Assembly (NCBI GenBank): GCA_030679805.1
Contig: JAUXST010000488.1
Location: 1-35,716, forward strand
Reading direction: 5' to 3'
Origin: Reyranella sp.
GTDB lineage: Bacteria > Pseudomonadota > Alphaproteobacteria > Reyranellales > Reyranellaceae
Length of the DNA stretch: 35,716 nt
Shown here: positions 25,410 to 34,255 of the stretch, in pieces
Layout: each line of letters starts with the position of its first letter
Numbering within the stretch: the stretch's first letter is position 1
Position numbers and translations under genes: made by a program
Notes under the pieces: generated by a model
What the model was told of the DNA's origin: nothing
What the model saw: the letters and a program-made list of their open reading frames with translations, nothing else
Databases searched by the model: none

Positions 25410-25513
25410 TGCCAACACCTACCCGACGCCGGGGAATGATGACAAGCCGCCGACCAGCCCGTAGCGTTGCCAAAAGCCGGCCAAAATCAGGTCAAAAAAC
25501 AGGGAGGCCAAGA

Positions 25514-26488
25514 ATGATCGGACTCAATCGACGTGCCGTGCTGGGCGCGGCCTCGGCGCTCGCCGTGGCGCCGCGGGCCTCGGCGCAAACTTGGCCCGAC
25601 AAGCCGCCGCATTTCCTGGTGCCCTATCCGGGAGGCGGCATCGTCGACATCGTCGCGCGCACGCTGGCCGATCCAATCCAGGCCGATCTCGGCCAGTCGA
25701 TCGTCGTCGAGCCCAAACCCGGCGGCAATTCGACGATCGCGACGGCGCTCGTGGCCCAGGCCCCGGCCGACGGCAACACCTGGGTGATGGCGACCATCTC
25801 GCACGTAGTGGCGCCGCACCTGCAAAAGGTCTCCTACGACCCTATCGCAGACTTCCAGCCAGCCGCTTTCGTGGCGGTGGCCACCTCGGTCGCGACGGTC
25901 CATCCCTCGGTGCCGGTGAAGACGCTCAAGGAGCTGGTCGAATACGGCAAAGCCAATCCGGGCAAGCTGCACTACCTCAATCCGGGCAATGGCTCATCGA
26001 TCCATCTCTCGGCTGAACTGCTGAAGAGCCATTCCAAATTCGACATGGTTTCGGTCCCCTACAAGGGAATTCCGCCGGGAATGGCGGACCTGCTGGAAGG
26101 CCGCCTGCAAGTCGGCCTCCTGCCCGGGCCGCTGGCCCATCAGCACGTCGAGTCGGGCAAGCTGCGGGCGCTCGCCGTGCTCGCCGAAAAGAGGCTGCCG
26201 CAGCTTCCCGACGTTCCGACCTTCGCCGAAGCGGGCTTCGGCGACGCCCAGGTGACGAGTTGGTACGTCATCGCCGTTCGCGCCGGCACGCCGCCGGCCA
26301 TCGTTGCCCGCCTGCATGGCGCGGCGATGAAGGCTCTTCAGAATCCCCAGACACAGGAGCGGCTCGCCAAAGCCGGCTGCTATGTGCCCGCGGCCCGCTC
26401 GCCCGCCGACATCCTGGCGATGTGGAAAGCCGACTACGCGCGCTACGGCAAATTGGTCAAGGATGCGGGAATCGCGACTCAAAGCTGA
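25514..26488 (+). CDS. Bug family tripartite tricarboxylate transporter substrate-binding protein (TctC-like)
   Basis: A 324-aa protein starting at ATG 25514, with AGGGAGG 6 bases upstream. The N-terminus 'LNRRAVLGAASALAVAPRAS' is a Tat-like signal (twin Arg, hydrophobic core, AQ cleavage). The mature part shows the Bug signature: 'PPHFLVPYPGGGIVDIVART', 'VVEPKPGGNSTIATALVAQA', 'KPGKLHYLNPG'-like block ('NPGKLHYLNPGNGSS'), 'VPYKGIPPGMADLLEGRLQV', 'KLRALAVLAEKRLPQLPDVP' and 'TFAEAGF'. Such proteins bind carboxylates or other small solutes in the periplasm. No TctA/TctB membrane genes follow, so this is an orphan binding protein, common in alpha- and betaproteobacteria. The divergent peroxidase gene is 104 bp away. 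Confidence 0.95.
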   Translation: MIGLNRRAVLGAASALAVAPRASAQTWPDKPPHFLVPYPGGGIVDIVARTLADPIQADLGQSIVVEPKPGGNSTIATALVAQAPADGNTWVMATISHVVAPHLQKVSYDPIADFQPAAFVAVATSVATVHPSVPVKTLKELVEYGKANPGKLHYLNPGNGSSIHLSAELLKSHSKFDMVSVPYKGIPPGMADLLEGRLQVGLLPGPLAHQHVESGKLRALAVLAEKRLPQLPDVPTFAEAGFGDAQVTSWYVIAVRAGTPPAIVARLHGAAMKALQNPQTQERLAKAGCYVPAARSPADILAMWKADYARYGKLVKDAGIATQS

Positions 26489-26576
26489 CAGGCCTGTAAC
26501 CCTGCAGCCATAGTACGGCCCAAGTCGGGCACGCTATATGTATCGCTGAAATCGGCAGGGCTTGGGAGAGCGGTTC

Positions 26577-28436
26577 ATGGCGATCGGACGGCGTGGCGTA
26601 CTGGCGGGCGGCGCGGCCCTCTGCGTCGGTGGAGGGGTGATCGGTGCACCAGCGATCCTGCGGGCGCAAAGCTCTTCGAAGATCAATGTCGGACACGGCA
26701 TGGCCATGCACGGCGCGCCCAAATACGCCACCGATGCATCGACGCCCGACTATGTGAACCCCACCGCACCCAAGGGCGGTGCCGTCAAGTTCGGCACCCA
26801 GGGCACCTTCGATTCGCTGCATCCCTTCATCCTGAAGGGCGTTCCGGCCACCGGTCTCGGCACGCTGTGGGAGACGCTGTGCTGGCACGCACGCGACGAG
26901 GCCTTCACCGTCTACGGCATGATCGCCGAGACCATCGAATGGCCCGACGACCGTTCGTGGGTCGCCTTCAATCTCCGCCCACAGGCCAAGTGGCACGACG
27001 GCGCGCCGATCACGCCTGAGGACGTGATCTTCAGCCTGGAAACCCTGAAGGCCAAGGGCCCGCCGATGTACGCCTCCTACTATGCCGACGTACAGAAGGT
27101 CGAGAAGACCGGCCCCGCCAAGGTCCTGTTCACCTTCCGCGGGGGCGTCAATCGCGAACTGCCCCTGATCATCAGCTCGCTGCCCATCCTGCCGTCGAAA
27201 TGGTGGGCCGGCCGCGACTTCGAGAAGGTATCGCTGGAGCCGGCACTGGGCAGCGGTGCCTACAAGATCGACAGCTTCGACGTCGGCCGCTCGATCACCT
27301 ATCGCCGCGTGCCCGACTGGTGGGCCAAGGATCTCTGGATGAATCGCGGACGCAACAACTTCGAGACCATGCGCTACGAATACTACCGCGATGCCGAGGT
27401 CGTATTCGAAGCCTTCAAGGCCGGCGACACCGACATCCGCCGCGAGAATTCAGGGCGCAACTGGATGACGCGCTACGACATTGCCGCGGTCAAGGACGGC
27501 CGCATCCGCCGGGACGAAATCGAACACGAACTGCCGCAGCCCATGCAGGGTTTCATCTTCAACCTGCGGCGCGACATGTTCAAGGATCGCCGCGTGCGCG
27601 AAGCGATCGGCCAGATGTACGACTTCGAATGGCAGAACAAAAACCTCTCCTACGGCTTCTACAAGCGTTCACGCTCCTACTTCGGCAATTCCGAGCTCGA
27701 GGCGAAGGGACTGCCCTCGCCCGAGGAATTGGCGATCCTCGAGCCGCTGCGCGGCAAGATCCCGGCCGAAGTCTTCACCGCCGAGTACAATCCTCCCGTC
27801 ACCGACGGCTCGGGCAACACGCGCGAGCAGGCACGCAAGGCCATCGGGCTCCTGAAGGAGGCAGGCTGGGAGATCAAGGATGGCAAGATGACCGACAAGG
27901 CGGGCAAGAAGTTCGCCTTCGAACTGCTGCTGAACGAGGCCGGCTTCGAGCGCATGGCGCTGCCGTTCAAGCAGAACCTCGAGCGCATCGGCGTCGACAT
28001 GAGCGTGCGTACCGTCGACACCTCGCAGTACCGGCGGCGCACCGACGGCTACGACTTCGAGATGATCATCGACCTGTGGGGCCAATCGTTGTCGCCGGGC
28101 AACGAGCAGCGCGAGTTCTGGGGCTCGAAATCCGCCGGCCAGCCGGGCGGCCGGAACACCATGGGCATCAAGGACACCGCCATCGACCAGCTCATCGAGC
28201 TGGTGGTCGCGGCACCCGACCGCGAAAGCCTGGTCATGCGCACCAGGGCACTCGATCGTGTCCTGCAATGGCACCAGTTCCTGATCCCGCAGTTTCGCTC
28301 CGGCAAGGAGCTGGTGGCTTACTGGAATCGCTTCACGCGGCCCGAGAAGATCGCCAAGTATTCGCCGCTGGCCTACGACACCTGGTGGGTCGACGAAGCC
28401 AAAGACCGCGCCCTGCAGCGCGGGGAGCAGAAGTGA
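26577..28436 (+). CDS. yejA: ABC transporter extracellular substrate-binding protein, family 5 (YejA-like)
   Basis: A 619-aa protein. ATG 26577 is preceded by GGGAGAG with a 6-base spacer; an in-frame TTG at 26562 is disfavoured. The N-terminus 'IGRRGVLAGGAALCVGGGVI' is a Tat-type signal peptide. The mature part is an SBP_bac_5 protein: 'YVNPTAPKGGAVKFGTQGTF', 'FNLRPQAKWHDGAPITPEDV', 'LGSGAYKIDSFDVGRSITYR', 'GFIFNLRRDMFKDRRVREAI', and the end 'KYSPLAYDTWWVDEAKD'. 'YVNPTAPKGG' and the C-terminal block are typical of the YejA branch, which takes up oligopeptides and microcin C-like peptides. It is the first gene of a complete yejABEF-type operon. Confidence 0.94.
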   Translation: MAIGRRGVLAGGAALCVGGGVIGAPAILRAQSSSKINVGHGMAMHGAPKYATDASTPDYVNPTAPKGGAVKFGTQGTFDSLHPFILKGVPATGLGTLWETLCWHARDEAFTVYGMIAETIEWPDDRSWVAFNLRPQAKWHDGAPITPEDVIFSLETLKAKGPPMYASYYADVQKVEKTGPAKVLFTFRGGVNRELPLIISSLPILPSKWWAGRDFEKVSLEPALGSGAYKIDSFDVGRSITYRRVPDWWAKDLWMNRGRNNFETMRYEYYRDAEVVFEAFKAGDTDIRRENSGRNWMTRYDIAAVKDGRIRRDEIEHELPQPMQGFIFNLRRDMFKDRRVREAIGQMYDFEWQNKNLSYGFYKRSRSYFGNSELEAKGLPSPEELAILEPLRGKIPAEVFTAEYNPPVTDGSGNTREQARKAIGLLKEAGWEIKDGKMTDKAGKKFAFELLLNEAGFERMALPFKQNLERIGVDMSVRTVDTSQYRRRTDGYDFEMIIDLWGQSLSPGNEQREFWGSKSAGQPGGRNTMGIKDTAIDQLIELVVAAPDRESLVMRTRALDRVLQWHQFLIPQFRSGKELVAYWNRFTRPEKIAKYSPLAYDTWWVDEAKDRALQRGEQK

Positions 28437-28461
28437 CTTTGCAATGACGTTCGCCGTCTAG

Positions 28462-29571
28462 ATGCTCGCCTACATCCTGCGCCGACTGTTCCTGGTCGTG
28501 CCGACGCTGTTCGGCATCATGGTGTTGAACTTCTTCATCGTGCAGGCCGCCCCCGGCGGGCCGGTCGAACAGATGATCGCCCGCATTGAAGGCACCGCCG
28601 TCGGCGCCACCGAACGCTTTTCCGGCAGCTCCTCGGGTGGCGAACTCATGCAGCGAGGCTCGGCCAACGACGCAGCGGGCGGCAGCGGCGCCTACCGCGG
28701 CGCACGCGGCCTGCCAAAGGAACTGATCCAGCGCATCGAGCGCATGTACGGTTTCGACAAGCCGATCGGCGAGCGCTTCCTCCTGATGATGAAGAACTTC
28801 CTCGTCCTCGATTTCGGCGACAGCTTCTTCCGCAACCAGCGGGTCGTCGATCTGGTGATCGACAAGCTGCCGGTCTCGCTGTCGATCGGCCTGTGGACGA
28901 CGCTTCTGGTCTATTTCGTGTCCATTCCGATCGGCATCCGCAAGGCCGTCCGCGACGGCTCGCGCTTCGACATCTCGACGTCGGCCGTGCTGGTCGTGCT
29001 GAACGCCATTCCCGGCTTCCTGTTCGCGGTCCTGCTGATCGTGGTGTTCGCCGGCTCGAGCTACTTCAAGTGGTTTCCGCTGCGCGGCCTGGTGTCGGAC
29101 GACTGGAGCAGCTTCGGCGCCGTGCACAAGGTCCTCGACTATTTCTGGCACATGGCGCTGCCGATCGTCGCCATGACGATCGGCGGTTTCGCCAGCCTCA
29201 CCTTCCTGACCAAGAACTCCTTCGTCGAGGAAATCGGCAAGCAGTACGTCATGACGGCGCGGGCCAAGGGCCTCAGCGAACCGCGCGTGCTCTACGGCCA
29301 TGTCTTCCGCAATGCCATGATGATCGTCATCGCCGGCATCCCAAGCGCCTTCATCCACGTGCTGTTCGCAGGCTCGCTGATCATCGAGGTGATCTTCTCG
29401 CTCGACGGCCTCGGCCTCCTCGCCTTCGAGTCGGCGCTCAATCGCGACTATCCGGTGATGTTCGGCACGCTCTACGTCTTCGGCCTGATCGGCCTGATCA
29501 TGGGGATCGTGGGCGATCTCACGTACACGGTCATCGACCCCCGCATCGACTTCGAGGCGCGCGGCCGATGA
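28462..29571 (+). CDS. yejB: Microcin C/peptide ABC transporter permease (YejB-like)
   Basis: A 369-aa inner-membrane permease. It starts at ATG 28462 directly after a TAG, without a clear ribosome site; a five-codon mini-frame (28444-28461) ends at that TAG, and reinitiation may help. Family blocks are 'MLAYILRRLFLVVPTLFGIM' (TM1), 'VQAAPGGPVEQMIARIEG', 'ELIQRIERMYGFDKPIGERF', 'LNAIPGFLFAVLLIVVFAGS', the transporter loop 'AKGLSEPRVLYGHVFRNAM', and the closing 'LGDLTYTVIDPRIDF'-like end ('VGDLTYTVIDPRIDFE'). It partners the YejE-like permease, whose start overlaps its stop (ATGA). Confidence 0.94.
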   Translation: MLAYILRRLFLVVPTLFGIMVLNFFIVQAAPGGPVEQMIARIEGTAVGATERFSGSSSGGELMQRGSANDAAGGSGAYRGARGLPKELIQRIERMYGFDKPIGERFLLMMKNFLVLDFGDSFFRNQRVVDLVIDKLPVSLSIGLWTTLLVYFVSIPIGIRKAVRDGSRFDISTSAVLVVLNAIPGFLFAVLLIVVFAGSSYFKWFPLRGLVSDDWSSFGAVHKVLDYFWHMALPIVAMTIGGFASLTFLTKNSFVEEIGKQYVMTARAKGLSEPRVLYGHVFRNAMMIVIAGIPSAFIHVLFAGSLIIEVIFSLDGLGLLAFESALNRDYPVMFGTLYVFGLIGLIMGIVGDLTYTVIDPRIDFEARGR

Positions 29572-30587
29572 GCCCCATCAACCGCCGGCGATTCGCCCAG
29601 TTCCGGGCCAGCCGGCGCGGCATGATCTCGCTGATCGTGTTCGGCACGATGTTCTTCACGTCCCTGTTCGCCGAGTTCCTGGCCAACAACAGACCGATCC
29701 TCATCTACTACGATGGCGGCCTCTATTCACCGGTGTTCCGCGACTATCCGGAAACGACGTTCGGCGGCGACCTGCCGACCAACGCCGTTTACACCGACGC
29801 GGAGGTCGTCCACGCAATCGACGCCAAGGGATGGATGCTGTGGCCGCCGATCCCCTACCGCTACGACACCATCATCAAGGGCGAGGGGCGGAGCGCGCTG
29901 TTGCCGCCGTCGCTGCGCCACCTGCTGGGGACCGACGACCAGGCGCGCGACGTGATGGCCCGCCTGATCTACGGGTTTCGCATCTCCGTTCTGTTCGGCC
30001 TCGTCCTCACGCTGCTGAGTTCGGTCGTCGGGATCGCCGCCGGGGCGGTGCAGGGCTATTTCGGCGGCGTGGTGGACATCGTCTTCCAGCGCTTTCTCGA
30101 AGTCTGGTCGAGCATGCCGACGCTCTATCTTCTGATCATCCTCGCCAGCTTCATCCAGCCCGGCTTCTGGATCCTGCTCGGCATCATGTTGCTGTTCAGC
30201 TGGATGGCGCTGGTCGGCTACGTCCGGGCGGAATTCCTGCGCGGCCGCAATCTCGACTATGTGCGGGCCGCCCGGGCGCTGGGCATGACCGACGTGCGCA
30301 TCATGCTCCAGCACATCCTGCCCAATGCCATGACGACCAGCCTCACCTTCCTGCCCTTCATCCTGGCCGGATCCGTCACCACCCTGACGGCCCTCGACTT
30401 CCTGGGTTTCGGCCTGCCGCCCGGCTCGCCATCGCTCGGAGAACTCGTGCTGCAAGGCAAGAACAACCTCATTGCCCCCTGGCTCGCCTTCACCGCCTTC
30501 TTCATCATCTCCCTCATGCTGTCGTTGCTGGTGTTCATCGGCGAAGCGGTGCGTGATGCCCTCAATCCGCGCAAGGTGCTGGCATGA
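29568..30587 (+). CDS. yejE: Peptide ABC transporter permease (YejE-like)
   Basis: A 339-aa permease starting at ATG 29568, which overlaps the upstream stop by 4 bases. 'ASRRGMISLIVFGTMFFTSL' is the first membrane segment, followed by the YejE-type periplasmic loop ('NNRPILIYYDGGLYSPVF', 'YPETTFGGDLPT'). 'HLLGTDDQARDVMARLIYGF' precedes the transmembrane domain. The ATPase-contact loop is 'ALGMTDVRIMLQHILPNAMT', and 'LDFLGFGLPPGSPSLGELVL' is the usual C-terminal block. It forms the heterodimeric channel with YejB, energised by the fused ATPase downstream. Confidence 0.95.
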   Translation: MSPINRRRFAQFRASRRGMISLIVFGTMFFTSLFAEFLANNRPILIYYDGGLYSPVFRDYPETTFGGDLPTNAVYTDAEVVHAIDAKGWMLWPPIPYRYDTIIKGEGRSALLPPSLRHLLGTDDQARDVMARLIYGFRISVLFGLVLTLLSSVVGIAAGAVQGYFGGVVDIVFQRFLEVWSSMPTLYLLIILASFIQPGFWILLGIMLLFSWMALVGYVRAEFLRGRNLDYVRAARALGMTDVRIMLQHILPNAMTTSLTFLPFILAGSVTTLTALDFLGFGLPPGSPSLGELVLQGKNNLIAPWLAFTAFFIISLMLSLLVFIGEAVRDALNPRKVLA

Positions 30588-32215
30588 GCGACAGGCTTCT
30601 CGAGATCAGCGATCTGTCGGTGACCTTCGGCGCCGGCGACAATGCCGTGCGGGCCGTTCGTGGCGTCAGCTTCGAGATCCGCCGCGGCGAGACCGTGGCG
30701 CTGGTGGGCGAATCGGGATCGGGCAAATCGGTGACGGCGCTGTCGGTCCTGCAGCTGCTGCCCTATCCGACGGCCAGGCATCCCACCGGCAGCATCCGCT
30801 TCCAGGACCGCGAACTGGTGGGCGCGCCGCCCTCCGAGCTGCTGGCCGTGCGCGGCAACCGCGTGTCGATGATCTTCCAGGAGCCGATGACGTCGCTCAA
30901 CCCGCTGCACACGATCGAGCGGCAGGTGAACGAGGTCCTGATCCTGCACAAGGGGCTCTCACGGGATGCCGCGCGAAAGCGCACGCTCCAGCTCCTGGAG
31001 CAGGTCGGCATTCCCGAGGCCGCCAAGCGCCTCGATGCCTATCCGCACCAGCTTTCGGGCGGCCAACGCCAGCGCGTGATGATCGCCATGGCGCTCGCCA
31101 ATGAGCCCGACCTGCTGATCGCCGACGAACCCACCACCGCGCTCGACGTCACCATCCAGGCGCAGATCCTGAAGCTGTTGAAGACCCTGCAGGCGCGCTA
31201 CGGCATGGCGCTGCTGTTCATCACCCACGACCTCGGCATCGTCCGCAAGATGGCCGACCGCGTCTGCGTCATGACCAAGGGGCTGATCGTCGAGCAGGGG
31301 CCGGTCGCCCGGGTCTTCGACGATCCGCAGCACAGTTATACGCAGCACCTGCTCTCGGCAGAGCCGAAGGGCCGGCCCGCCGCCGTCGATCCCGCGGCGG
31401 CGGAGATCCTGCGCCTTGACGATATAAAAGTGCACTTCCCGATCCGGCGCGGCCTGCTGCGCCGCATCGTCGGCCACGTGAAGGCGGTCGACGGCGTCAG
31501 CCTGGCGCTGCGGCAGGGCCACACCATCGGACTGGTGGGTGAATCGGGGTCCGGCAAGACGACCCTGGGCCTTGCCCTGCTGCGCCTCGAGAAGAGCCAG
31601 GGCGGCATCCGGTTCGACGGTCACGACCTGCAGACGCTCGGCGCGCGCGAGCTGCGGGCGTTGCGGCGGCAGATGCAGATCGTCTTCCAGGATCCCTTCA
31701 GCTCGCTCAGCCCGCGCATGTCGGTGGGCGAGATCGTGGGCGAAGGGCTAGAAGTCCATCGCATCGGCAGCAAGGCGGAGCGCGACCGGGCGATCGACCA
31801 GGCACTGGACGAAGTGGGCCTCGACGTGTCCAGCCGCGAACGCTACCCGCACGAATTCTCGGGCGGACAGCGCCAGCGCATTGCTATCGCCCGCGCGCTG
31901 GTGTTGAAGCCGCGCTTCATCGTGCTCGACGAGCCGACGTCGGCGCTCGACATGAGCGTACAGGCCCAGATCGTCGACCTGCTGCGCGACCTGCAGGCCC
32001 GGCACAAGCTGGCATATTTGTTCATAAGCCATGACTTAAGAGTCGTTCGCGCCCTGGCTGACGAAGTCATCGTGTTGTGCAACGGCAAGGTCGTCGAGCG
32101 CGGACCGGCCGGACAGGTCTTCGAGGCGCCGCAGACGCCATACACCCAGGCATTGATCGCTGCCGCGTTCAATCTCGAAGCCATCGGCGCCGAAGGCCAG
32201 GGGATTGCCAGCTGA
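30584..32215 (+). CDS. yejF: Dipeptide/oligopeptide ABC transporter ATP-binding protein with two fused ATPase domains (YejF-like)
   Basis: A 543-aa protein. ATG 30584 overlaps the upstream stop (ATGA). Two complete nucleotide-binding domains are present: the first has Walker A 'GESGSGKSVTAL' near residue 42, signature 'LSGGQRQRVMIAMAL' and Walker B 'LLIADEPTTALDVT'; the second has Walker A 'GESGSGKTTLGL' near residue 318, signature 'FSGGQRQRIAIARAL' and Walker B 'FIVLDEPTSALDMS'. 'YTQHLLSAEPKG' between the domains is the peptide-transporter C-terminal motif. Both halves look intact, so the protein supplies both ATPases of the transporter. It completes the yejABEF-type operon. Confidence 0.96.
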   Translation: MSDRLLEISDLSVTFGAGDNAVRAVRGVSFEIRRGETVALVGESGSGKSVTALSVLQLLPYPTARHPTGSIRFQDRELVGAPPSELLAVRGNRVSMIFQEPMTSLNPLHTIERQVNEVLILHKGLSRDAARKRTLQLLEQVGIPEAAKRLDAYPHQLSGGQRQRVMIAMALANEPDLLIADEPTTALDVTIQAQILKLLKTLQARYGMALLFITHDLGIVRKMADRVCVMTKGLIVEQGPVARVFDDPQHSYTQHLLSAEPKGRPAAVDPAAAEILRLDDIKVHFPIRRGLLRRIVGHVKAVDGVSLALRQGHTIGLVGESGSGKTTLGLALLRLEKSQGGIRFDGHDLQTLGARELRALRRQMQIVFQDPFSSLSPRMSVGEIVGEGLEVHRIGSKAERDRAIDQALDEVGLDVSSRERYPHEFSGGQRQRIAIARALVLKPRFIVLDEPTSALDMSVQAQIVDLLRDLQARHKLAYLFISHDLRVVRALADEVIVLCNGKVVERGPAGQVFEAPQTPYTQALIAAAFNLEAIGAEGQGIAS

Positions 32216-32316
32216 ATCTCTGCCCAGCCGAACCTCTGCTACGCGGCGCCGTTGTGGACTTGCCCGCAGAATCCGGCGACGTTGCGAACAACAAGATGAA
32301 AGGGAGGAGTCCTGGA

Positions 32317-33282
32317 ATGAGCGGATTCCGTCGCCGCCTGCTGGCCGTTGCCATCGCCTTTGCAGCCACGACACCTGCCCTCGCGCAGCCTGTCCCCATG
32401 ACCCTCGGCACGGCATCGGTCGGCGGGACCTATTTCGTTTATGGCGGCGCCGTCGCCGACCTCCTGTCCGACAGGGCCGGCATCAAGGTCACGCCCCGGC
32501 AGACCCAGGGCCCGAACCAGAACGTGATCCTGGTCGACGAAAAGAAGATCGAACTCGGCATGACCACGATGGGCGTGGCGTCTCAGGCGGTGCTGGGCTC
32601 CGCCACGTGGACCAAGGGAAAGAAGTACGAGAACATCCGGGCCCTGTTTCCGATGTACGACACGCCGATGCAGTGCGTCGTGCTCAGGAAGTCCGGTATC
32701 ACGAACTTCCGCCAGCTCGACGGCAAGACAGTCGGCGCCGGGCCGAAGGCCGGCACGGCTGGGACCTACTATCCCCTCATCTTCGATGCGCTCGGCATGA
32801 AGACGATGGTCCGCTACGGCCAGGGCGACGAGATGGGCAACCAGCTCGGCGACGGCATTCTCGACGCCTTCTGCTTCGGTGCCGGCACGCCGGTGCCGAT
32901 CTTCAGCCAACTCGACCGCGAGAAGGACGTCGTCTTCTTCACCGAGACCGATGACGACATCGCCGCGATCCGCGGCAAGTTCCCCGAGTTCTCCGCATCG
33001 CTGATCCCGAAGGGAACCTATCGGCAGCAGACCGCCGACCAGAAGACCATCGGCATGTACAATTTCGCCATCGCCCACAAGGACATGAGCGACGATCTTG
33101 CCTACGCGATCACCAAGACCGTGCTCGAAAACAGTGCACGTCTGGCCAAGGGCCACCCGGCCGGCAAGGAAACGATCGCCGCCAACGCCAGCCGGAATTC
33201 ATTCCTGCCTTTTCATCCCGGCGCGGTACGCTATTACAAGGAGAAGGGCGTCAAACTCGACCCGGCGACCCTGCCCAAGTAG
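32317..33282 (+). CDS. TAXI family TRAP transporter solute-binding protein
   Basis: A 321-aa protein. ATG 32317 is chosen because AGGGAGGAG lies just upstream and a signal peptide follows ('FRRRLLAVAIAFAATTPALA'). TAXI blocks: 'MTLGTASVGGTYFVYGGAVA', 'VTPRQTQGPNQNVILVDEKK', 'ELGMTTMGVASQAVLG', 'IRALFPMYDTPMQCVV', 'GKTVGAGPKAGTAGTYYPLI' and 'HPGAVRYYKEKGVKLDPATL'. It binds a small carboxylate such as glutamate or an oxo acid in the periplasm. The 4TM/12TM TRAP membrane protein is not in the window, so it is an orphan here. It follows the peptide ATPase gene after a 101-bp gap and precedes a 2-hydroxyacid dehydrogenase that might use its ligand. Confidence 0.93.
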   Translation: MSGFRRRLLAVAIAFAATTPALAQPVPMTLGTASVGGTYFVYGGAVADLLSDRAGIKVTPRQTQGPNQNVILVDEKKIELGMTTMGVASQAVLGSATWTKGKKYENIRALFPMYDTPMQCVVLRKSGITNFRQLDGKTVGAGPKAGTAGTYYPLIFDALGMKTMVRYGQGDEMGNQLGDGILDAFCFGAGTPVPIFSQLDREKDVVFFTETDDDIAAIRGKFPEFSASLIPKGTYRQQTADQKTIGMYNFAIAHKDMSDDLAYAITKTVLENSARLAKGHPAGKETIAANASRNSFLPFHPGAVRYYKEKGVKLDPATLPK

Positions 33283-33319
33283 CGTCATCAAGTAGCTAGC
33301 GTATCGCAGAAGGAGTTCC

Positions 33320-34255
33320 ATGGCCGGCGCCATCGCCTACATCAGCCGCGACACCGACGGCCAGCTCTGGAAAAAAGCCTTCGAAGCGGCCCTCGGCCCG
33401 GTCGATTTCCGCACCCTCGACAATCTCGGCGACAAGGCCGACGTCGACATCGTGCTGGCGTGGAAACCACCCAGCGGCCTGATCGCCTCCTTCCCCAACG
33501 TCAAGATGATCGTGTCACTCGGCATGGGCGTCGACCATCTGCTGGCCGACGACAGGCTGCCCGAGGGCGTGCCGATCACCCGCATCATGGACGACGGGCT
33601 GGTGGGCCAGATGAGCGAGTACGCGCTCTACTGGGCGCTCCGGCATCACCGAGACATCGACAAGTACGCCGCCAGTCAGCACGCCCGGCAGTGGAAGCCC
33701 GAGGAGTTCGTCGACACCATCCACCGTCGCGTCGGCGTCCTGGGTCTGGGCACGATCGGGCAGGACACGGCCGGCAAGTTCGCCGCCCTCGGGTTTCCGA
33801 CGGCGGGCTGGAGCCGGACGCAGAAGACCCTGCCCGGTATCGAAACATTCCATGGCCCGGACGGCCTCGCGCAGGTGCTGGCGCAGAGCGACATCCTGAT
33901 CAACGTGCTGCCGCTCACCCGCGATACGCGAGGTATCCTGAACGCCAAGATGTTCGCGGCGCTGCCTCGGGGGGCCTACTTCATCAACATGGCGCGCGGC
34001 GGGCACGTGAACGACGAGGCGCTGCTGGCGGCGCTGGAGTCAGGACACTTGAGCGGCGCGGCGCTGGACGTATTCAACACCGAGCCGCTGCCCGCCGATC
34101 ACGCCTATTGGAGCCACCCGAAGGTCCATGTGACGCCGCACATCGCCGGCGCCACGAATCCAAGGACGGCCTCGCCCGGCGTGATCGAGAACATCAGGAA
34201 CGTCCGCGCCGGCCGGGCGCTGATCAACCGGATCGATCCTAAGTCGGGTTACTGA
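33320..34255 (+). CDS. D-2-hydroxyacid dehydrogenase (GhrA-like glyoxylate/hydroxypyruvate reductase)
   Basis: A 311-aa protein starting at ATG 33320, with AAGGAG 4 bases upstream. It reduces 2-oxo acids to D-2-hydroxy acids with NAD(P)H. Seen: 'IVSLGMGVDHLLADDRLP' (substrate domain), the dinucleotide fold 'RVGVLGLGTIGQDTAGKFAA' followed by 'GWSRTQKT', where Ser-Arg in place of an acidic residue favours NADPH, 'DILINVLPLTRDTRGILNAK', catalytic Arg in 'FINMARGGHVNDEALLAALE', 'AALDVFNTEPLPADHAYW', and the catalytic His in 'VHVTPHIAGATNPRTAS'. The length fits GhrA. The last 17 bases overlap the end of the convergent aminopeptidase gene. Confidence 0.93.
   Translation: MAGAIAYISRDTDGQLWKKAFEAALGPVDFRTLDNLGDKADVDIVLAWKPPSGLIASFPNVKMIVSLGMGVDHLLADDRLPEGVPITRIMDDGLVGQMSEYALYWALRHHRDIDKYAASQHARQWKPEEFVDTIHRRVGVLGLGTIGQDTAGKFAALGFPTAGWSRTQKTLPGIETFHGPDGLAQVLAQSDILINVLPLTRDTRGILNAKMFAALPRGAYFINMARGGHVNDEALLAALESGHLSGAALDVFNTEPLPADHAYWSHPKVHVTPHIAGATNPRTASPGVIENIRNVRAGRALINRIDPKSGY

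Noticed and set aside
28444..28461. Five-codon mini-ORF ending in TAG directly before the yejB ATG.
   Set aside because: Too short and without a ribosome site to call as a gene; mentioned only as a possible reinitiation aid.
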